Of a stretch of 64,000 bases of DNA, positions 32,563 to 41,394 are shown one piece after another. The stretch is taken from positions 62,001-126,000 of the forward strand of contig UCJD01000049.1 of assembly GCA_900472605.1 (NCBI GenBank), given 5' to 3'. A model generated the notes under the pieces. It did not search any database. It saw nothing but the letters and a program-made list of their open reading frames with translations, and was not told the origin of the DNA. How positions within the stretch are numbered: the stretch's first letter is position 1; every line of letters starts with the position of its first letter. A program made the position numbers and the translations under genes. This DNA comes from Hyphomicrobiales bacterium. Lineage in GTDB: Bacteria; Pseudomonadota; Alphaproteobacteria; Rhizobiales; Rhizobiaceae.

Positions 32563-33455
32563 TTTCCGCGGTATCGTAGAGCGTCCACGAGCAGAGCAAG
32601 GGCAGGGGACATCTGCCGGCGGCTTGGGTAGTAGAGGTAGTAACCTGCGAACGGCGGGCTCCAGTCAACCAGAACCGGGACAAGACGTCCGTGCCTGATC
32701 TCCTCTGCCGCGAAATTCTCCATCAGATAGGCGAGGCCGCTGCCTGAAAGCGCGGCGGTCTTCGCCATTCCCGCATGGTTGAAAGCCAGGTTGCCGTCCG
32801 GCCGGAGCTTGTATTCCTTGTCCGCCTTCTCGAACTCCCAAACCAGATAGCCGCCATGGGTCGGTAGGCGAATGTTTATGCAGGAGTGGGCCGTGAGATC
32901 CTGAGGCGTTGCCGGCGCCGGGTGGCTGTCGAGATATCCCGGCGAACCGACGACGATCATCCGCATCTCCGGTGATATCCTCACCGCCACCATGTCATTG
33001 TCGAGCCGCTCTCCAAGGCGAATGCCCGCATCGAACCGTTCGGCGACAATGTCGGTGATGGCATTGTCGACGGTCACTTCGAACGTGACGTCGGGGTAAT
33101 CAGGCAGAAGCCGCTCGATGGTAGGCCAGAGTATCGAGGTCGCGGCATGCTCGCTGCTGTTGATGCGAACGGTGCCAGCCGGCTTGTCCCGAAGCTCCGT
33201 CAAGGCGGTCAGGGCGGCGTCGATGCCTGCGAAGTGGGGTTCGACGGAATGGAGAAGCCGCTCGCCGGCTTCCGTGAGCGAGACGTTTCGGGTCGTGCGC
33301 GCTACAAGCCGGACGCCCAGACGTTCCTCTAGCAGCCTCACGGCGTGGCTGACTGCGGAGGGCGAAACGCCAAGCTGTGCGGCGGCCTTGGTGAAGCTTA
33401 GCTCGCGGGCCACCGCGAGGAACACCTGAATGTCGTTGATGTTGCCCTTTGGCAT
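32559..33455 (-). CDS. LysR-family transcriptional regulator 2
   Basis: 298 aa. HTH: DIQVFLAVARELSFTKAAAQLGVSPSAVSHAVRLLEERLG, then the effector domain; the C-terminus PPFAGYYLYYPSRRQMSPALALLVDALRYRG is shared with the other LysR proteins in the window. Divergent from the aldo/keto reductase at 33571 (115-bp gap containing an operator-like motif at 33475-33500), so it probably controls the reductase array. The stop overlaps that of the convergent DUF4405 gene by 4 bp. Confidence 0.92.
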   Translation of the reverse strand: MPKGNINDIQVFLAVARELSFTKAAAQLGVSPSAVSHAVRLLEERLGVRLVARTTRNVSLTEAGERLLHSVEPHFAGIDAALTALTELRDKPAGTVRINSSEHAATSILWPTIERLLPDYPDVTFEVTVDNAITDIVAERFDAGIRLGERLDNDMVAVRISPEMRMIVVGSPGYLDSHPAPATPQDLTAHSCINIRLPTHGGYLVWEFEKADKEYKLRPDGNLAFNHAGMAKTAALSGSGLAYLMENFAAEEIRHGRLVPVLVDWSPPFAGYYLYYPSRRQMSPALALLVDALRYRGN

Positions 33456-33474
33456 TCATGAATCTTTCTCAAAA

Positions 33475-33500
33475 CCGAATGCGGATTATACGGTCTAATG
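33475..33500 (+). promoter_or_regulatory. Operator-like motif upstream of aldo/keto reductase 2
   Basis: CCGAATGCGGATTATACGG directly followed by TCTAATG. It aligns with 37005-37030 upstream of aldo/keto reductase 5 (common pattern CCG.ATGC.GAT..., ACGG.CTAAT). It lies in the divergent gap next to LysR 2, the normal position of a LysR operator. Confidence 0.5.
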
Positions 33501-33570
33501 AAAATCGGACAACCGCGCTATCTTCCAAGTCAGAAAAACGAGCGACGGCGCGGCCGTCCAAGGAGCTGAC

Positions 33571-34560
33571 ATGAAGACGCGAATGCTTGGAGACGGCCTT
33601 GAAGTCTCAAGCCTGGGGCTGGGCTGCATGGGGCTCAGTTTCGGGCTGGGACCGGCGACCGACAAGACCGAAGCGGTCAATGTCATCAGAACAGCGGCCG
33701 AACGGGGCGTGATCCTGTTCGACACTGCCGAGGGATACGGACCGTTCGTGAACGAGGAACTGGTCGGCGAGGCGCTCGAACCCATCCGCAACGACGTTCT
33801 CATCGGAACCAAGTTCGGATTCAAGATCGACGACGCCGGACAGATCGTCGGCCTCGACAGTCGGCCGCAGCACATCCGCGAAGTCGTCGAAGCATCGCTG
33901 AAACGCCTGAGGACGGATCGCATCGATCTGCTCTACCAGCACCGCGTGGACCCATCGGTGCCGATGGAAGACGTCGCCGGCGCGGTAAAGGACCTCGTCG
34001 CCGAAGGGAAAGTGAAGCACTTCGGTCTTTCCGAAGCGAGCGCCGCCAACATCCGGAGAGCTCACGCGGTACATCCCGTGGCCGCGATACAAGACCACTA
34101 TTCGCTCTGGATGCGCGAACCGGAAACGACGAAGTTCGCACTGTGCGAGGAGCTTGGCATCGGGCTCGTCGCCTGGGGGCCGCTCGGACAGGGATTCCTA
34201 ACCGGCAAGATCACGAAGGACATGAAGTTCGACGACCCGAACGATCTGCGCAAGGATTTCCCGCGGTTCACGCCGGACGCGCTCGAGGCGAATTTCAAGG
34301 TGGTGGATTTCCTCAAGGATCTGGGGACACGCAAAGGATTCACGCCTGCGCAAATCGCCTTAGCATGGCTGCTGTCGCGCAAGCCTTGGATCGTTCCGAT
34401 CCCCGGCGGCACCGCGGTCGCACATCTCGACGACAACCTCCGTGCGAGCGACATCGAGCTCTCCCAGGATGACCTGGAGCAGATCGACGCCGCCTTCGCG
34501 ACCATCGACATCAAGGGCGCGCCGCTTTCCGAAGGGCTAGACGCGGCGATCGATCGCTAG
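33571..34560 (+). CDS. Aldo/keto reductase, paralogue 2
   Basis: 329 aa. Catalytic residues in FDTAEGYGPF (Asp/Tyr), IGTKFGF (Lys) and LYQHRVD (His); cofactor segment WIVPIPGGTAVAHLDDNL. AGGAG precedes the ATG. First gene of a plus-strand array (reductase, reductase, DUF4440, reductase, then a separate reductase). Sequence diverges from the others in ALCEELGIGLVAWGPLGQGF and the C-terminus. Likely an NADPH-dependent carbonyl reductase; physiological substrate unknown. Confidence 0.92.
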   Translation: MKTRMLGDGLEVSSLGLGCMGLSFGLGPATDKTEAVNVIRTAAERGVILFDTAEGYGPFVNEELVGEALEPIRNDVLIGTKFGFKIDDAGQIVGLDSRPQHIREVVEASLKRLRTDRIDLLYQHRVDPSVPMEDVAGAVKDLVAEGKVKHFGLSEASAANIRRAHAVHPVAAIQDHYSLWMREPETTKFALCEELGIGLVAWGPLGQGFLTGKITKDMKFDDPNDLRKDFPRFTPDALEANFKVVDFLKDLGTRKGFTPAQIALAWLLSRKPWIVPIPGGTAVAHLDDNLRASDIELSQDDLEQIDAAFATIDIKGAPLSEGLDAAIDR

Positions 34561-34590
34561 TTCGCAGCAACTCCAACAAAGGATTCGACC

Positions 34591-35577
34591 ATGAAAACCC
34601 GTCTACTTGGCAGCCTCGAAGTGTCCGAAATCGGTTTCGGCACGATGAGCTTCGCCTCCACCTACGGCGCCTCGCCCAACGACGACGAAGCGATCGGAGT
34701 GATCCGTAGCGCGTTCGACCACGGCGTCACGTTTTTCGATACAGCCGAAGTCTACGGTCCTTTCACCAATGAAGTTCTCGTTGGCAAGGCGCTTGCGCCG
34801 ATCCGGGACGAGGTCGTCATCGCGACCAAGTTCGGCTTCGATGTGGACTTCGAAACCGGCGAGCGCCGTGGCCTGAATAGCCGTCCTGACCACATCAGAC
34901 TGGTCGTCGAAAAATCGCTGCAGCGACTGGACGTCGACGTGATCGATCTGCTGTACCAGCATCGCGTCGACCCGAACGTGCCGATCGAAGACGTTGCGGG
35001 CGCCGTCAAGGACCTGATCGCCGAAGGCAAGGTGAAGCACTTCGGTCTTTCGGAAGCTGCCGCATCGACGGTCCGGCGCGCCCATGGAGTTCAGCCGGTG
35101 ACGGCTATCCAGAGCGAATACTCGCTGTGGACGCGCGAACCGGAGCCGGAAATTCTTCCGCTCTGTGAAGAGCTTGGCATCGGGTTCGTCCCATGGAGTC
35201 CGCTCGGGGCGGGCTTCCTAACGGGCAAGGTGGACCCGGCTACCGATTTCGACGCCTCTGACTTCCGCGCAGGATCGCCGCGGTTTCAAAAGGATGCGAT
35301 GGCGGCAAACAAGGCGCTGGTTGATCTCATACAGGAGTTCGCGGCCGCAAAGGGTGCGACGGCGGCTCAGGTCGCGCTCGCCTGGCTGCTCGGAAGGAAG
35401 CCCTGGATCGTGCCAATTCCAGGTACTCGGCGACTCGAGCGGGTGGTTGAGAATGTCGGGGCTTCGGCGCTGGCGCTTTCTCCAGAAGAGGTTGCCGAAC
35501 TCGACAAGAGGTCGGCGGCGATAGAAGTGAAAGGCGCTCGGCTGCCAGAGAGCGTTTTGCAGTTCTCCTACAAATGA
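34591..35577 (+). CDS. Aldo/keto reductase, paralogue 3
   Basis: 328 aa, 30 bp after paralogue 2. Catalytic pattern FDTAEVYGPF, IATKFGF, LYQHRVD intact; WIVPIPGTRRLERVVENV in the cofactor loop. It carries the same FDVDFETGERRGLNSRPDHI insertion type as paralogue 4 (NIDYATGERNGFDSRPDRI), making 3 and 4 closest relatives. Stop overlaps the ATG of the DUF4440 gene. Part of one transcription unit. Confidence 0.92.
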   Translation: MKTRLLGSLEVSEIGFGTMSFASTYGASPNDDEAIGVIRSAFDHGVTFFDTAEVYGPFTNEVLVGKALAPIRDEVVIATKFGFDVDFETGERRGLNSRPDHIRLVVEKSLQRLDVDVIDLLYQHRVDPNVPIEDVAGAVKDLIAEGKVKHFGLSEAAASTVRRAHGVQPVTAIQSEYSLWTREPEPEILPLCEELGIGFVPWSPLGAGFLTGKVDPATDFDASDFRAGSPRFQKDAMAANKALVDLIQEFAAAKGATAAQVALAWLLGRKPWIVPIPGTRRLERVVENVGASALALSPEEVAELDKRSAAIEVKGARLPESVLQFSYK

Positions 35578-35960
35578 CGGCAAAGATCCGCGACGACGCG
35601 GCGGAGCGCGAGATCCTCGCGCTCTCGCTGGCAAAGTTCAGATGGAAGACGTCGGGCCACATTGATCGTGTCGAGGACCTCTTCGACGACAACCTCCTCT
35701 TCGTCCACATCACCGGGCATGTCTCATCCAAGAAGGAATGGATCGAGGAGCTGAGGTCTGGCCGCTTCGTCTACGAGACGATCGAACCGCAAAGCGCATC
35801 GGTGGAATTAGCGGGGGACAGGGCCGTGCTGTCCGGAAAGGCCGTCTTCACCGTTCGGATGGGCCGCCATCGGGGCGTCTACCGTCTCCAGTTCACAGAA
35901 ACCTATGTCCAAAAGGACGGTGCGTGGAAGCTCAGGGAGCTTTTGACGTCCACCTACTGA
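35574..35960 (+). CDS. DUF4440/SnoaL-like NTF2-fold protein
   Basis: 128 aa NTF2-like fold: KFRWKTSGHIDRVEDLFDDNLLFVHITG at the N-terminus (cone-shaped helix pair then the first strand), and YRLQFTETYVQKDGAWKLRELLTS at the C-terminus, matching the typical T-x-x-Y...WK ending of DUF4440/SnoaL-like proteins. These act as small hydrolase/isomerase-like or ligand-binding proteins. Translationally coupled to the preceding reductase by a 4-bp overlap and followed after 17 bp by another reductase, so it probably serves the same pathway. Confidence 0.82.
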   Translation: MTAKIRDDAAEREILALSLAKFRWKTSGHIDRVEDLFDDNLLFVHITGHVSSKKEWIEELRSGRFVYETIEPQSASVELAGDRAVLSGKAVFTVRMGRHRGVYRLQFTETYVQKDGAWKLRELLTSTY

Positions 35961-35977
35961 AGCAAAGGATAACCTAC

Positions 35978-36961
35978 ATGAAGACGCGAATTCTTGGAAA
36001 AGGGGGACTGGAAGTTTCCGCCATCGGCCTCGGCTGCATGGGCATGAGCACCAACTACGGTCCTGCCAAAGACAGAGCAGAGATGGTCTCACTGTTACGC
36101 ACTGCGGTCGACGAAGGCGTCACCTTCTTCGACACTGCGGAGGTGTACGGCCCGCTGGTGAACGAAGAGCTGGTCGGCGAAGGGCTCCAGCCCGTGCGCG
36201 ACCAGATCGTCATCGCAACTAAGTTTGGTTTCAACATCGACTACGCCACCGGGGAACGAAACGGTTTCGACAGTCGACCGGACCGGATCCGGAGCGTGTG
36301 CGAGGCGTCGCTGAAGCGGCTGCGGACAGATCGCATCGATCTGTTCTACCAGCACCGGGTCGACAAGTCCGTCCCGATCGAAGACGTCGCCGGGACGGTG
36401 CGCGATCTGATCGCCGAGGGCAAGGTTAAGCACTTCGGCCTGTCTGAGGCGGGAGCCGACACCATCCGGCGCGCTAATGCCGTGCAGCCCGTAGCAGCCG
36501 TCCAAAGCGAATACTCGCTGTGGGCCCGCGATCCGGAGGCGGACGTGCTGCCAACCTGCAAGGAACTCGGGATAGGTTTCGTCCCATGGAGCCCGCTCGG
36601 GCAGGGATTCCTGACTGGCAAGGTGGACCCCATTTCTTCGTTCGACAAGGGTGACGTCCGTTCCTGGTTCCCACGCTTCGCGCCCGACGCCATGCAAGCA
36701 AACATGGCCCTCGTCGAAGAGGTGAAATCGATCGCCGCCCGTAAGCAGGCAACGCCCGCGCAGGTGGCGCTCGCCTGGCTGCTGGCTCAGGATCCGTCGA
36801 TCGTTCCTATCCCAGGCACGACAAAGCTTCATCGTCTCCAAGAAAATCTGGCTGCGGCGGAATTGCTGCTCTCCGAACAGGAGCTCGATGAAATCGCGAC
36901 ATCTCTGCAGAAGCTGGAAGTCGTGGGCGGTCGTGGTACCGGGCATGAAGTCTACGGCTGA
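35978..36961 (+). CDS. Aldo/keto reductase, paralogue 4
   Basis: 327 aa from ATG 35978 (AAAGGA upstream); an in-frame extension further upstream overlaps the DUF4440 gene and is not used. FDTAEVYGPL, IATKFGF and FYQHRVD give the catalytic residues; SIVPIPGTTKLHRLQENL the cofactor loop. Last gene of the 33.5-37.0 kb operon. Same family and probable activity as paralogues 2 and 3; the differing GMSTNYGPAKDRAEM loop suggests altered substrate access, which is inference. Confidence 0.92.
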   Translation: MKTRILGKGGLEVSAIGLGCMGMSTNYGPAKDRAEMVSLLRTAVDEGVTFFDTAEVYGPLVNEELVGEGLQPVRDQIVIATKFGFNIDYATGERNGFDSRPDRIRSVCEASLKRLRTDRIDLFYQHRVDKSVPIEDVAGTVRDLIAEGKVKHFGLSEAGADTIRRANAVQPVAAVQSEYSLWARDPEADVLPTCKELGIGFVPWSPLGQGFLTGKVDPISSFDKGDVRSWFPRFAPDAMQANMALVEEVKSIAARKQATPAQVALAWLLAQDPSIVPIPGTTKLHRLQENLAAAELLLSEQELDEIATSLQKLEVVGGRGTGHEVYG

Positions 36962-37004
36962 ATTGGCGGGAAAGCGGTCGCCGATCCATGAATGTCGTTC
37001 ATGA

Positions 37005-37030
37005 CCGCATGCCGATCTAACGGACTAATT
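37005..37030 (+). promoter_or_regulatory. Operator-like motif upstream of aldo/keto reductase 5
   Basis: CCGCATGCCGATCTAACGG directly followed by ACTAATT; closely matches the element at 33475-33500. Just upstream (36988-37004) is a perfect dyad CATGAA-TGTCG-TTCATG. Together these suggest an independently regulated promoter for the fifth reductase. Confidence 0.5.
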
Positions 37031-37084
37031 CACGGGCGACCATCGGCGTATGGTCTCCCCATCAAAATCAAAGAGGTATCGAAC

Positions 37085-38071
37085 ATGAAGAAGAGAACAC
37101 TTGGGCAGGGGCTCGAGGTAACGGCGCTCGGCTTTGGCTGCATGGGCCTCAACTTCTCCTACGGCCATGCGCTTGCCAATACGGACAGCGTAAAGTTGAT
37201 CCGGGACGCCCATGAGCGCGGCGTCACATTCTTCGATACGGCAGAAATCTACGGCCCTTTCACCAACGAGGAACTCGTCGGCGAAGCGCTTCGCCCTGTT
37301 CGAGACCAGGTCGTTATCGCAACCAAGTTCGGCTTCAAGTACGAAGACGGCAAGGCGGCGGGCGTCGATAGTCGGCCGGAGCGTATTCGCGAAGCGACGG
37401 AAGGTTCCTTGAAACGTCTCGGGATCGAGACGATCGATCTCCTGTACCAGCACCGCGTCGACCCGAACGTACCGATCGAAGACGTGGCCGGCACGGTCAA
37501 GGATCTTATCGCCGAAGGCAAGGTTAAGCACTTTGGCCTGTCGGAGCCCGGTGCCCACACTGTCCGCAAGGCTCACGCCGTGCAGCCCGTGACCGCGCTT
37601 CAGAACGAGTACTCGCTCTGGACCCGCGGTCCGGAAACGAACGGCATCCTCGAGGCCTGTGAAGAACTCGGCATCGGCCTCGTCGCCTACAGCCCGCTCG
37701 GCAAGGGCTTCCTGACCGGAGCGATGGGCAAGGACAGCAAGATTGCGGAGAACGACTTCCGCAGATTGCTGCCGCGCTTCACGTCCGAAGCCATGGAGAA
37801 GAACCAGGCGCTGGTCGACCTCATTCGCCGCGTCGGTGACGAGAAGAGCGCGACACCCGCGCAGATCGCGCTTGCGTGGCTGCTCTCCCGGAAGCCGTGG
37901 ATCGTACCGATCCCTGGGACCACCAAGCTGCACCGTCTCGAAGAGAACCTGGCCGCGGCCGAAGTCGAACTCACCCCGGCCGAGCTTGCAGAGCTGAACA
38001 CCGCCGCCGCCAAGATCCAGGTCGAAGGCGAACGCTACCCCGAACAGCTCATGAAGACCACCGGTCTCTGA
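37085..38071 (+). CDS. Aldo/keto reductase, paralogue 5
   Basis: 328 aa starting MKKRTLGQGLEV. Catalytic residues in FDTAEIYGPF, IATKFGF and LYQHRVD; WIVPIPGTTKLHRLEENL cofactor loop. It is closest to paralogue 1 at 16.4 kb in the LGFGCMGLNF opening and in the central ALQNEYSLW segment. It has its own 123-bp leader with operator-like repeats and a strong terminator immediately downstream, so it is a monocistronic unit. Confidence 0.92.
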   Translation: MKKRTLGQGLEVTALGFGCMGLNFSYGHALANTDSVKLIRDAHERGVTFFDTAEIYGPFTNEELVGEALRPVRDQVVIATKFGFKYEDGKAAGVDSRPERIREATEGSLKRLGIETIDLLYQHRVDPNVPIEDVAGTVKDLIAEGKVKHFGLSEPGAHTVRKAHAVQPVTALQNEYSLWTRGPETNGILEACEELGIGLVAYSPLGKGFLTGAMGKDSKIAENDFRRLLPRFTSEAMEKNQALVDLIRRVGDEKSATPAQIALAWLLSRKPWIVPIPGTTKLHRLEENLAAAEVELTPAELAELNTAAAKIQVEGERYPEQLMKTTGL

Positions 38072-38078
38072 ACCCTCC

Positions 38079-38100
38079 AAAGGCGCCTCTCGGCGCCTTT
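38079..38100 (+). terminator. Rho-independent terminator after aldo/keto reductase 5
   Basis: Perfect 9-bp stem AAAGGCGCC (38079-38087) and GGCGCCTTT (38092-38100) with a TCTC loop, followed by CTTCTCT. It begins 8 bp after the reductase stop codon. Confidence 0.85.
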
Positions 38101-38114
38101 CTTCTCTGAAAGCC

Positions 38115-39350
38115 ATGGTGATGTCACAAGATACACTCGCGCCCTTATTTACAGCGGAAGACGTTTCCGTCGCTCACCCGCCCCGTCTCCGGGTTCTGGC
38201 TGTTCTAAGCGCCCTCATGGGGTTCGCGTCGATTTCAACCGACCTCTACCTTCCGGCCATGCCGACAATGGCCGGCGATCTGGGCGCGGACACAGGATCG
38301 ATGGAACTCACCGTCTCCGGATTCCTAATAGGATTCAGCCTTGGGCAGCTACTTTGGGGACCACTCGGAGATCGTTTTGGGCGGCGGATTCCGGTTGCGA
38401 TCGGCATGCTGCTGTTCGTCATTGGATCTGCGGGCTGTGGTTTGTCCGACACCTCCGCGCAGATGATCTTCTGGCGTGTGGTGCAGGCTGTTGGAGCTTG
38501 CTCAGGCGTCGTCCTTTCCCGCGCCATGGTTCGCGATCTTTACGAAGGGAGCCGCGCAGCACAGATGTTGTCGACACTCATCACGGTGATGGCCGTCGCG
38601 CCGCTCCTTGGTCCGATCATTGGCGGGCAGGTTCTCGCCATCGCCGGCTGGCGCGCGATCTTCGGCGTCCTCGTTTTCGTAGGCCTCGCCACGCTCGCGG
38701 CGCTTTTCACTATTCCCGAGACGCTTCCACCAGAAAAGCGCAGCAAGGAATCGCTTCTGTCCGCCTTTCGCCGTTACGGTCGCCTGATTGTCGATCGACG
38801 TCTTATCGGCTTCGCAGCGGTCGGCGGCTTCTTCTTCGGTGGCGTCTACGCCTATATCGCAGGAACGCCGTTCGCGTTCATCGACTACTACGATGTTCCA
38901 CCACGATTTTACGGCTTGCTGTTCGCCCTCGGCATCGTCGGCATCATGCTTGCGAACGTCGTCAATGCCAGGCTGGTCTCGCGTCTGGGCGGGCGTCGCC
39001 TTCTGCAGGTCGGCGCGGCCGGCGCTGCGGTCTGCGGCGTCGTCCTTCTCGTCACCGGGTCGACCGGGTGGGGTGGCCTTGCAGGACTGGCCATCCCGCT
39101 CTTCCTCTTCGTCTCCTGGTCCGGGCTCATCGTCGCCAACTCCATCGGAGGTGCGTTGCAGGACTTCCCCGAACGGGCAGGGGCCGTTTCCGCCCTCGTC
39201 GGGGCGTTGCACTACGGATGTGGGATATTGGGCTCCGCGGCGGTCAGCGCTTTCGCCGACGGCACGCCGCTCCCGCTTGCCGGGGTTGTTGGCGTTGCGG
39301 GTCTCGGATGCTTCGCAAGTCTGGCCCTGCTGCCTCGTGCGGGGCGTTGA
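38115..39350 (+). CDS. Bcr/CflA-family MFS multidrug transporter
   Basis: 411 aa, about 12 hydrophobic helices. Bcr/CflA features: LMGFASISTDLYLPAMPTMA (helix 1), GQLLWGPLGDRFGRRIPV (motif A), and RVVQAVGACSGVVLSRAMVRDLYEGSRAAQML (motif C and the RDLY segment typical of Bcr/CflA). Exports drugs or metabolites by proton antiport. ATG 38115 or 38121. It sits between the reductase array and a LysR gene transcribed the same way, so the LysR may regulate it from downstream. Confidence 0.9.
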   Translation: MVMSQDTLAPLFTAEDVSVAHPPRLRVLAVLSALMGFASISTDLYLPAMPTMAGDLGADTGSMELTVSGFLIGFSLGQLLWGPLGDRFGRRIPVAIGMLLFVIGSAGCGLSDTSAQMIFWRVVQAVGACSGVVLSRAMVRDLYEGSRAAQMLSTLITVMAVAPLLGPIIGGQVLAIAGWRAIFGVLVFVGLATLAALFTIPETLPPEKRSKESLLSAFRRYGRLIVDRRLIGFAAVGGFFFGGVYAYIAGTPFAFIDYYDVPPRFYGLLFALGIVGIMLANVVNARLVSRLGGRRLLQVGAAGAAVCGVVLLVTGSTGWGGLAGLAIPLFLFVSWSGLIVANSIGGALQDFPERAGAVSALVGALHYGCGILGSAAVSAFADGTPLPLAGVVGVAGLGCFASLALLPRAGR

Positions 39351-39413
39351 CGTCTCGTCGATTGCCTGCTTCAACTCGCGCAATCGCCAGCTATCGATAT
39401 CGGGGGTTCATCA

Positions 39414-40307
39414 ATGAGACGCGAGGAACTGGTCGATCTCAACGCATTCATGACCGTTGCCGAGGAGCAGAACTTCACGCGCGCAGCCGCCAGGCTGGGG
39501 ACGTCGCAGTCCGCCCTCAGCCATACGATCCGACGTCTTGAGGCACGGCTCGGCGTCCGTCTACTCACGCGGACCACGCGCAACGTCGCGCCGACCGAGG
39601 CGGGCGAGCGGCTACTCTCGACCCTACGGCCGGCTCTCGACAGCATCGGCGCCGAGCTGGCCTCGCTCGGTGAACTTCGGGAGCGGCCGGCTGGAAACAT
39701 CCGCATAACGACCTCGGAACATGCCGCGACGACAGTCCTGTGGCCCGCGCTCAGGAAGTTGCTGCCGGACTACCCGGAGATCAACGTCGAGCTCGTGATC
39801 GATTCCAGCCTGACCGACATCGTTTCCGAGCGGTTCGATGCTGGCGTGCGTCTGGGGGAAGCTCTGGCGAAGGACATGGTGGCCGTTCGTATCGGACCGG
39901 AGCTGCGGATGGCGATCGTCGCTTCACCTGCCTATCTGGCGGAAAATCCCGCGCCGATCACTCCTCAAGATCTCGCTGCTCATCGATGCATCAATCTTCG
40001 TATGCTCAGCGGCGGCGGTCTGTATGCATGGGAACTCGAGAAGGAAGAACGCGAGCTGCGTGTGCGCGTCGAGGGTCAGCTTGCATTCAACAACACGAAC
40101 ATGATCGTGCGGGCCGCGGTCGATGGTTTCGGCCTGGGATTTGTGATGGAAGACCACGTAGACGACCATCTCGCGGCCGGAAGGCTGGTGCGCGTGCTAA
40201 AAGACTGGTGCCCGCCGTTCGCGGGCTATCATCTCTACTACCCGAGCAGGCGGCAACCATCTGCAGCTTTCTCGGTTCTGGTGGATGCATTGAGGTACAG
40301 GGAATAA
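39414..40307 (+). CDS. LysR-family transcriptional regulator 3
   Basis: 297 aa. HTH DLNAFMTVAEEQNFTRAAARLGTSQSALSHTIRRLEARLG, effector domain, and the same C-terminal PPFAGYHLYYPSRRQPSAAFSVLVDALRYRE as the other two LysR proteins. All three therefore belong to one paralogous subfamily, plausibly with related effectors and operators. It follows the Bcr/CflA transporter by 63 bp on the same strand and precedes a GNAT gene by 9 bp. Confidence 0.92.
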   Translation: MRREELVDLNAFMTVAEEQNFTRAAARLGTSQSALSHTIRRLEARLGVRLLTRTTRNVAPTEAGERLLSTLRPALDSIGAELASLGELRERPAGNIRITTSEHAATTVLWPALRKLLPDYPEINVELVIDSSLTDIVSERFDAGVRLGEALAKDMVAVRIGPELRMAIVASPAYLAENPAPITPQDLAAHRCINLRMLSGGGLYAWELEKEERELRVRVEGQLAFNNTNMIVRAAVDGFGLGFVMEDHVDDHLAAGRLVRVLKDWCPPFAGYHLYYPSRRQPSAAFSVLVDALRYRE

Positions 40308-40316
40308 CTGCGGGCC

Positions 40317-40826
40317 ATGTTCGAAACGATGAGAACGAGGATACGAGCCGCCACGGCGGAAGATGTGAACCTGCTCGGTCAGTACGGGGCCGCTCTGATG
40401 CAACTCCATCACGACTGGGACCGCCAACGCTTCATAGCACCCGGTCCTCGAACGCCGGCAATGTATTCTACTTACTTTCGAAGCCAGCTTGGCAAGGCTG
40501 ACGTGATCGTCCTTGCCGCGGAGGTCGACGGCGCCGTCGCAGGCTACGTCTACGCCGGTCTGGAGGGGCCGGACTACATGGCTCTCAGAGGGCCTGCCGG
40601 GGTGATCCACGACATCTTCGTCGACGAAAGCCGAAGACGGCAGGGCATAGGACGCACGCTGCTCTGCGCCGGCGTCGAGCGTCTCGTTGATCTCGGGGCT
40701 ACCCAAGTGGTCCTGTCTAGCGCGCATCGGAATGCGGAGGGACAGCGTCTGTTCGCCTCGGCGGGCTTCGCACCGACGATGGTCGAGATGACGCTTCAGC
40801 TCGCTCCCCTGAGGGCGCGTATGTAG
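40317..40826 (+). CDS. GNAT-family N-acetyltransferase
   Basis: 169 aa (ATG 40317; ATG 40329 is an alternative). GNAT core: IRAATAEDVNLLGQYGAAL at the N-terminus, VIHDIFVDESRRRQGIGRTLLCAGVERL with the acetyl-CoA pyrophosphate loop RRQGIG, and LSSAHRNAEGQRLFASAGFAPTMVEM at the end. Typical of small-molecule or protein acetyltransferases; substrate not readable. Starts 9 bp after the LysR gene and probably co-transcribed. Confidence 0.88.
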   Translation: MFETMRTRIRAATAEDVNLLGQYGAALMQLHHDWDRQRFIAPGPRTPAMYSTYFRSQLGKADVIVLAAEVDGAVAGYVYAGLEGPDYMALRGPAGVIHDIFVDESRRRQGIGRTLLCAGVERLVDLGATQVVLSSAHRNAEGQRLFASAGFAPTMVEMTLQLAPLRARM

Positions 40827-40842
40827 AGCGTCGCGTTGGGCG

Positions 40843-41394
40843 TCAGTCTTCCGGGGCCAAGGCAAAACCCAGATACTCGACGGGGACCAAATCTGTGAGC
40901 CAGACACCGTTCTCTGCCTGATAGAAAGAGATGCCAACGTCGAACATTTTTCCGGCTTCGACAGTCAGCACGACCGGACTTCCGTGTCGGCCGCCGACTT
41001 TGACCGCGGTGTCGCGATCCATCGAGAGATGGACGTGCTGCCGTCGTCCCGGGATCAGGCCTTGCTCCCGGATCGACTCAATGAATCCGGCTGCCGTACC
41101 ATGATAGAGTAGCGCTGGGGGCCTGGAAGGCTGCAGGCCGAGGTCGATCTGGATTGAATGACCCTGAGCAGCACGGATCGACTGTCCATCGTCGGAAACC
41201 GTGAACCGCTGCTTGTCGTTGTTCTTTACGACGGCATCAAGTGTCGGGCGGTCGAAGGCAGGGTATCCTGCTCCACGGATCCGTTTGATCAGTGGCTCGA
41301 TCGCGGTCCAGCCATTTGCATCCAGTGTCAGGCCTAGTCTGCCGGGATCGTGGCGTAGGACCAAGCTCATGAGTTTGCTGATTTCCTTTGACAT
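40843..41394 (-). CDS. kptA: RNA 2'-phosphotransferase (Tpt1/KptA)
   Basis: 183 aa. Family motifs: LMSLVLRHDPGRLGL (residues ~8-22), NDKQRFTVSD, IRAAQGHSI (residues ~73-81), LYHGTA and HVHLSMD. These include the conserved Arg-His-Arg-Arg set of Tpt1. The enzyme removes an internal 2'-phosphate from RNA using NAD; bacterial roles are unclear and may involve RNA repair. Tail-to-tail with the GNAT gene. It stands at the left edge of the DNA/RNA accessory block. Confidence 0.93.
   Translation of the reverse strand: MSKEISKLMSLVLRHDPGRLGLTLDANGWTAIEPLIKRIRGAGYPAFDRPTLDAVVKNNDKQRFTVSDDGQSIRAAQGHSIQIDLGLQPSRPPALLYHGTAAGFIESIREQGLIPGRRQHVHLSMDRDTAVKVGGRHGSPVVLTVEAGKMFDVGISFYQAENGVWLTDLVPVEYLGFALAPED

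Noticed and set aside
37025..38116. 363-codon minus-strand open frame
   Set aside because: Antisense shadow of aldo/keto reductase 5; similar shadows lie opposite reductases 2, 3 and 4.
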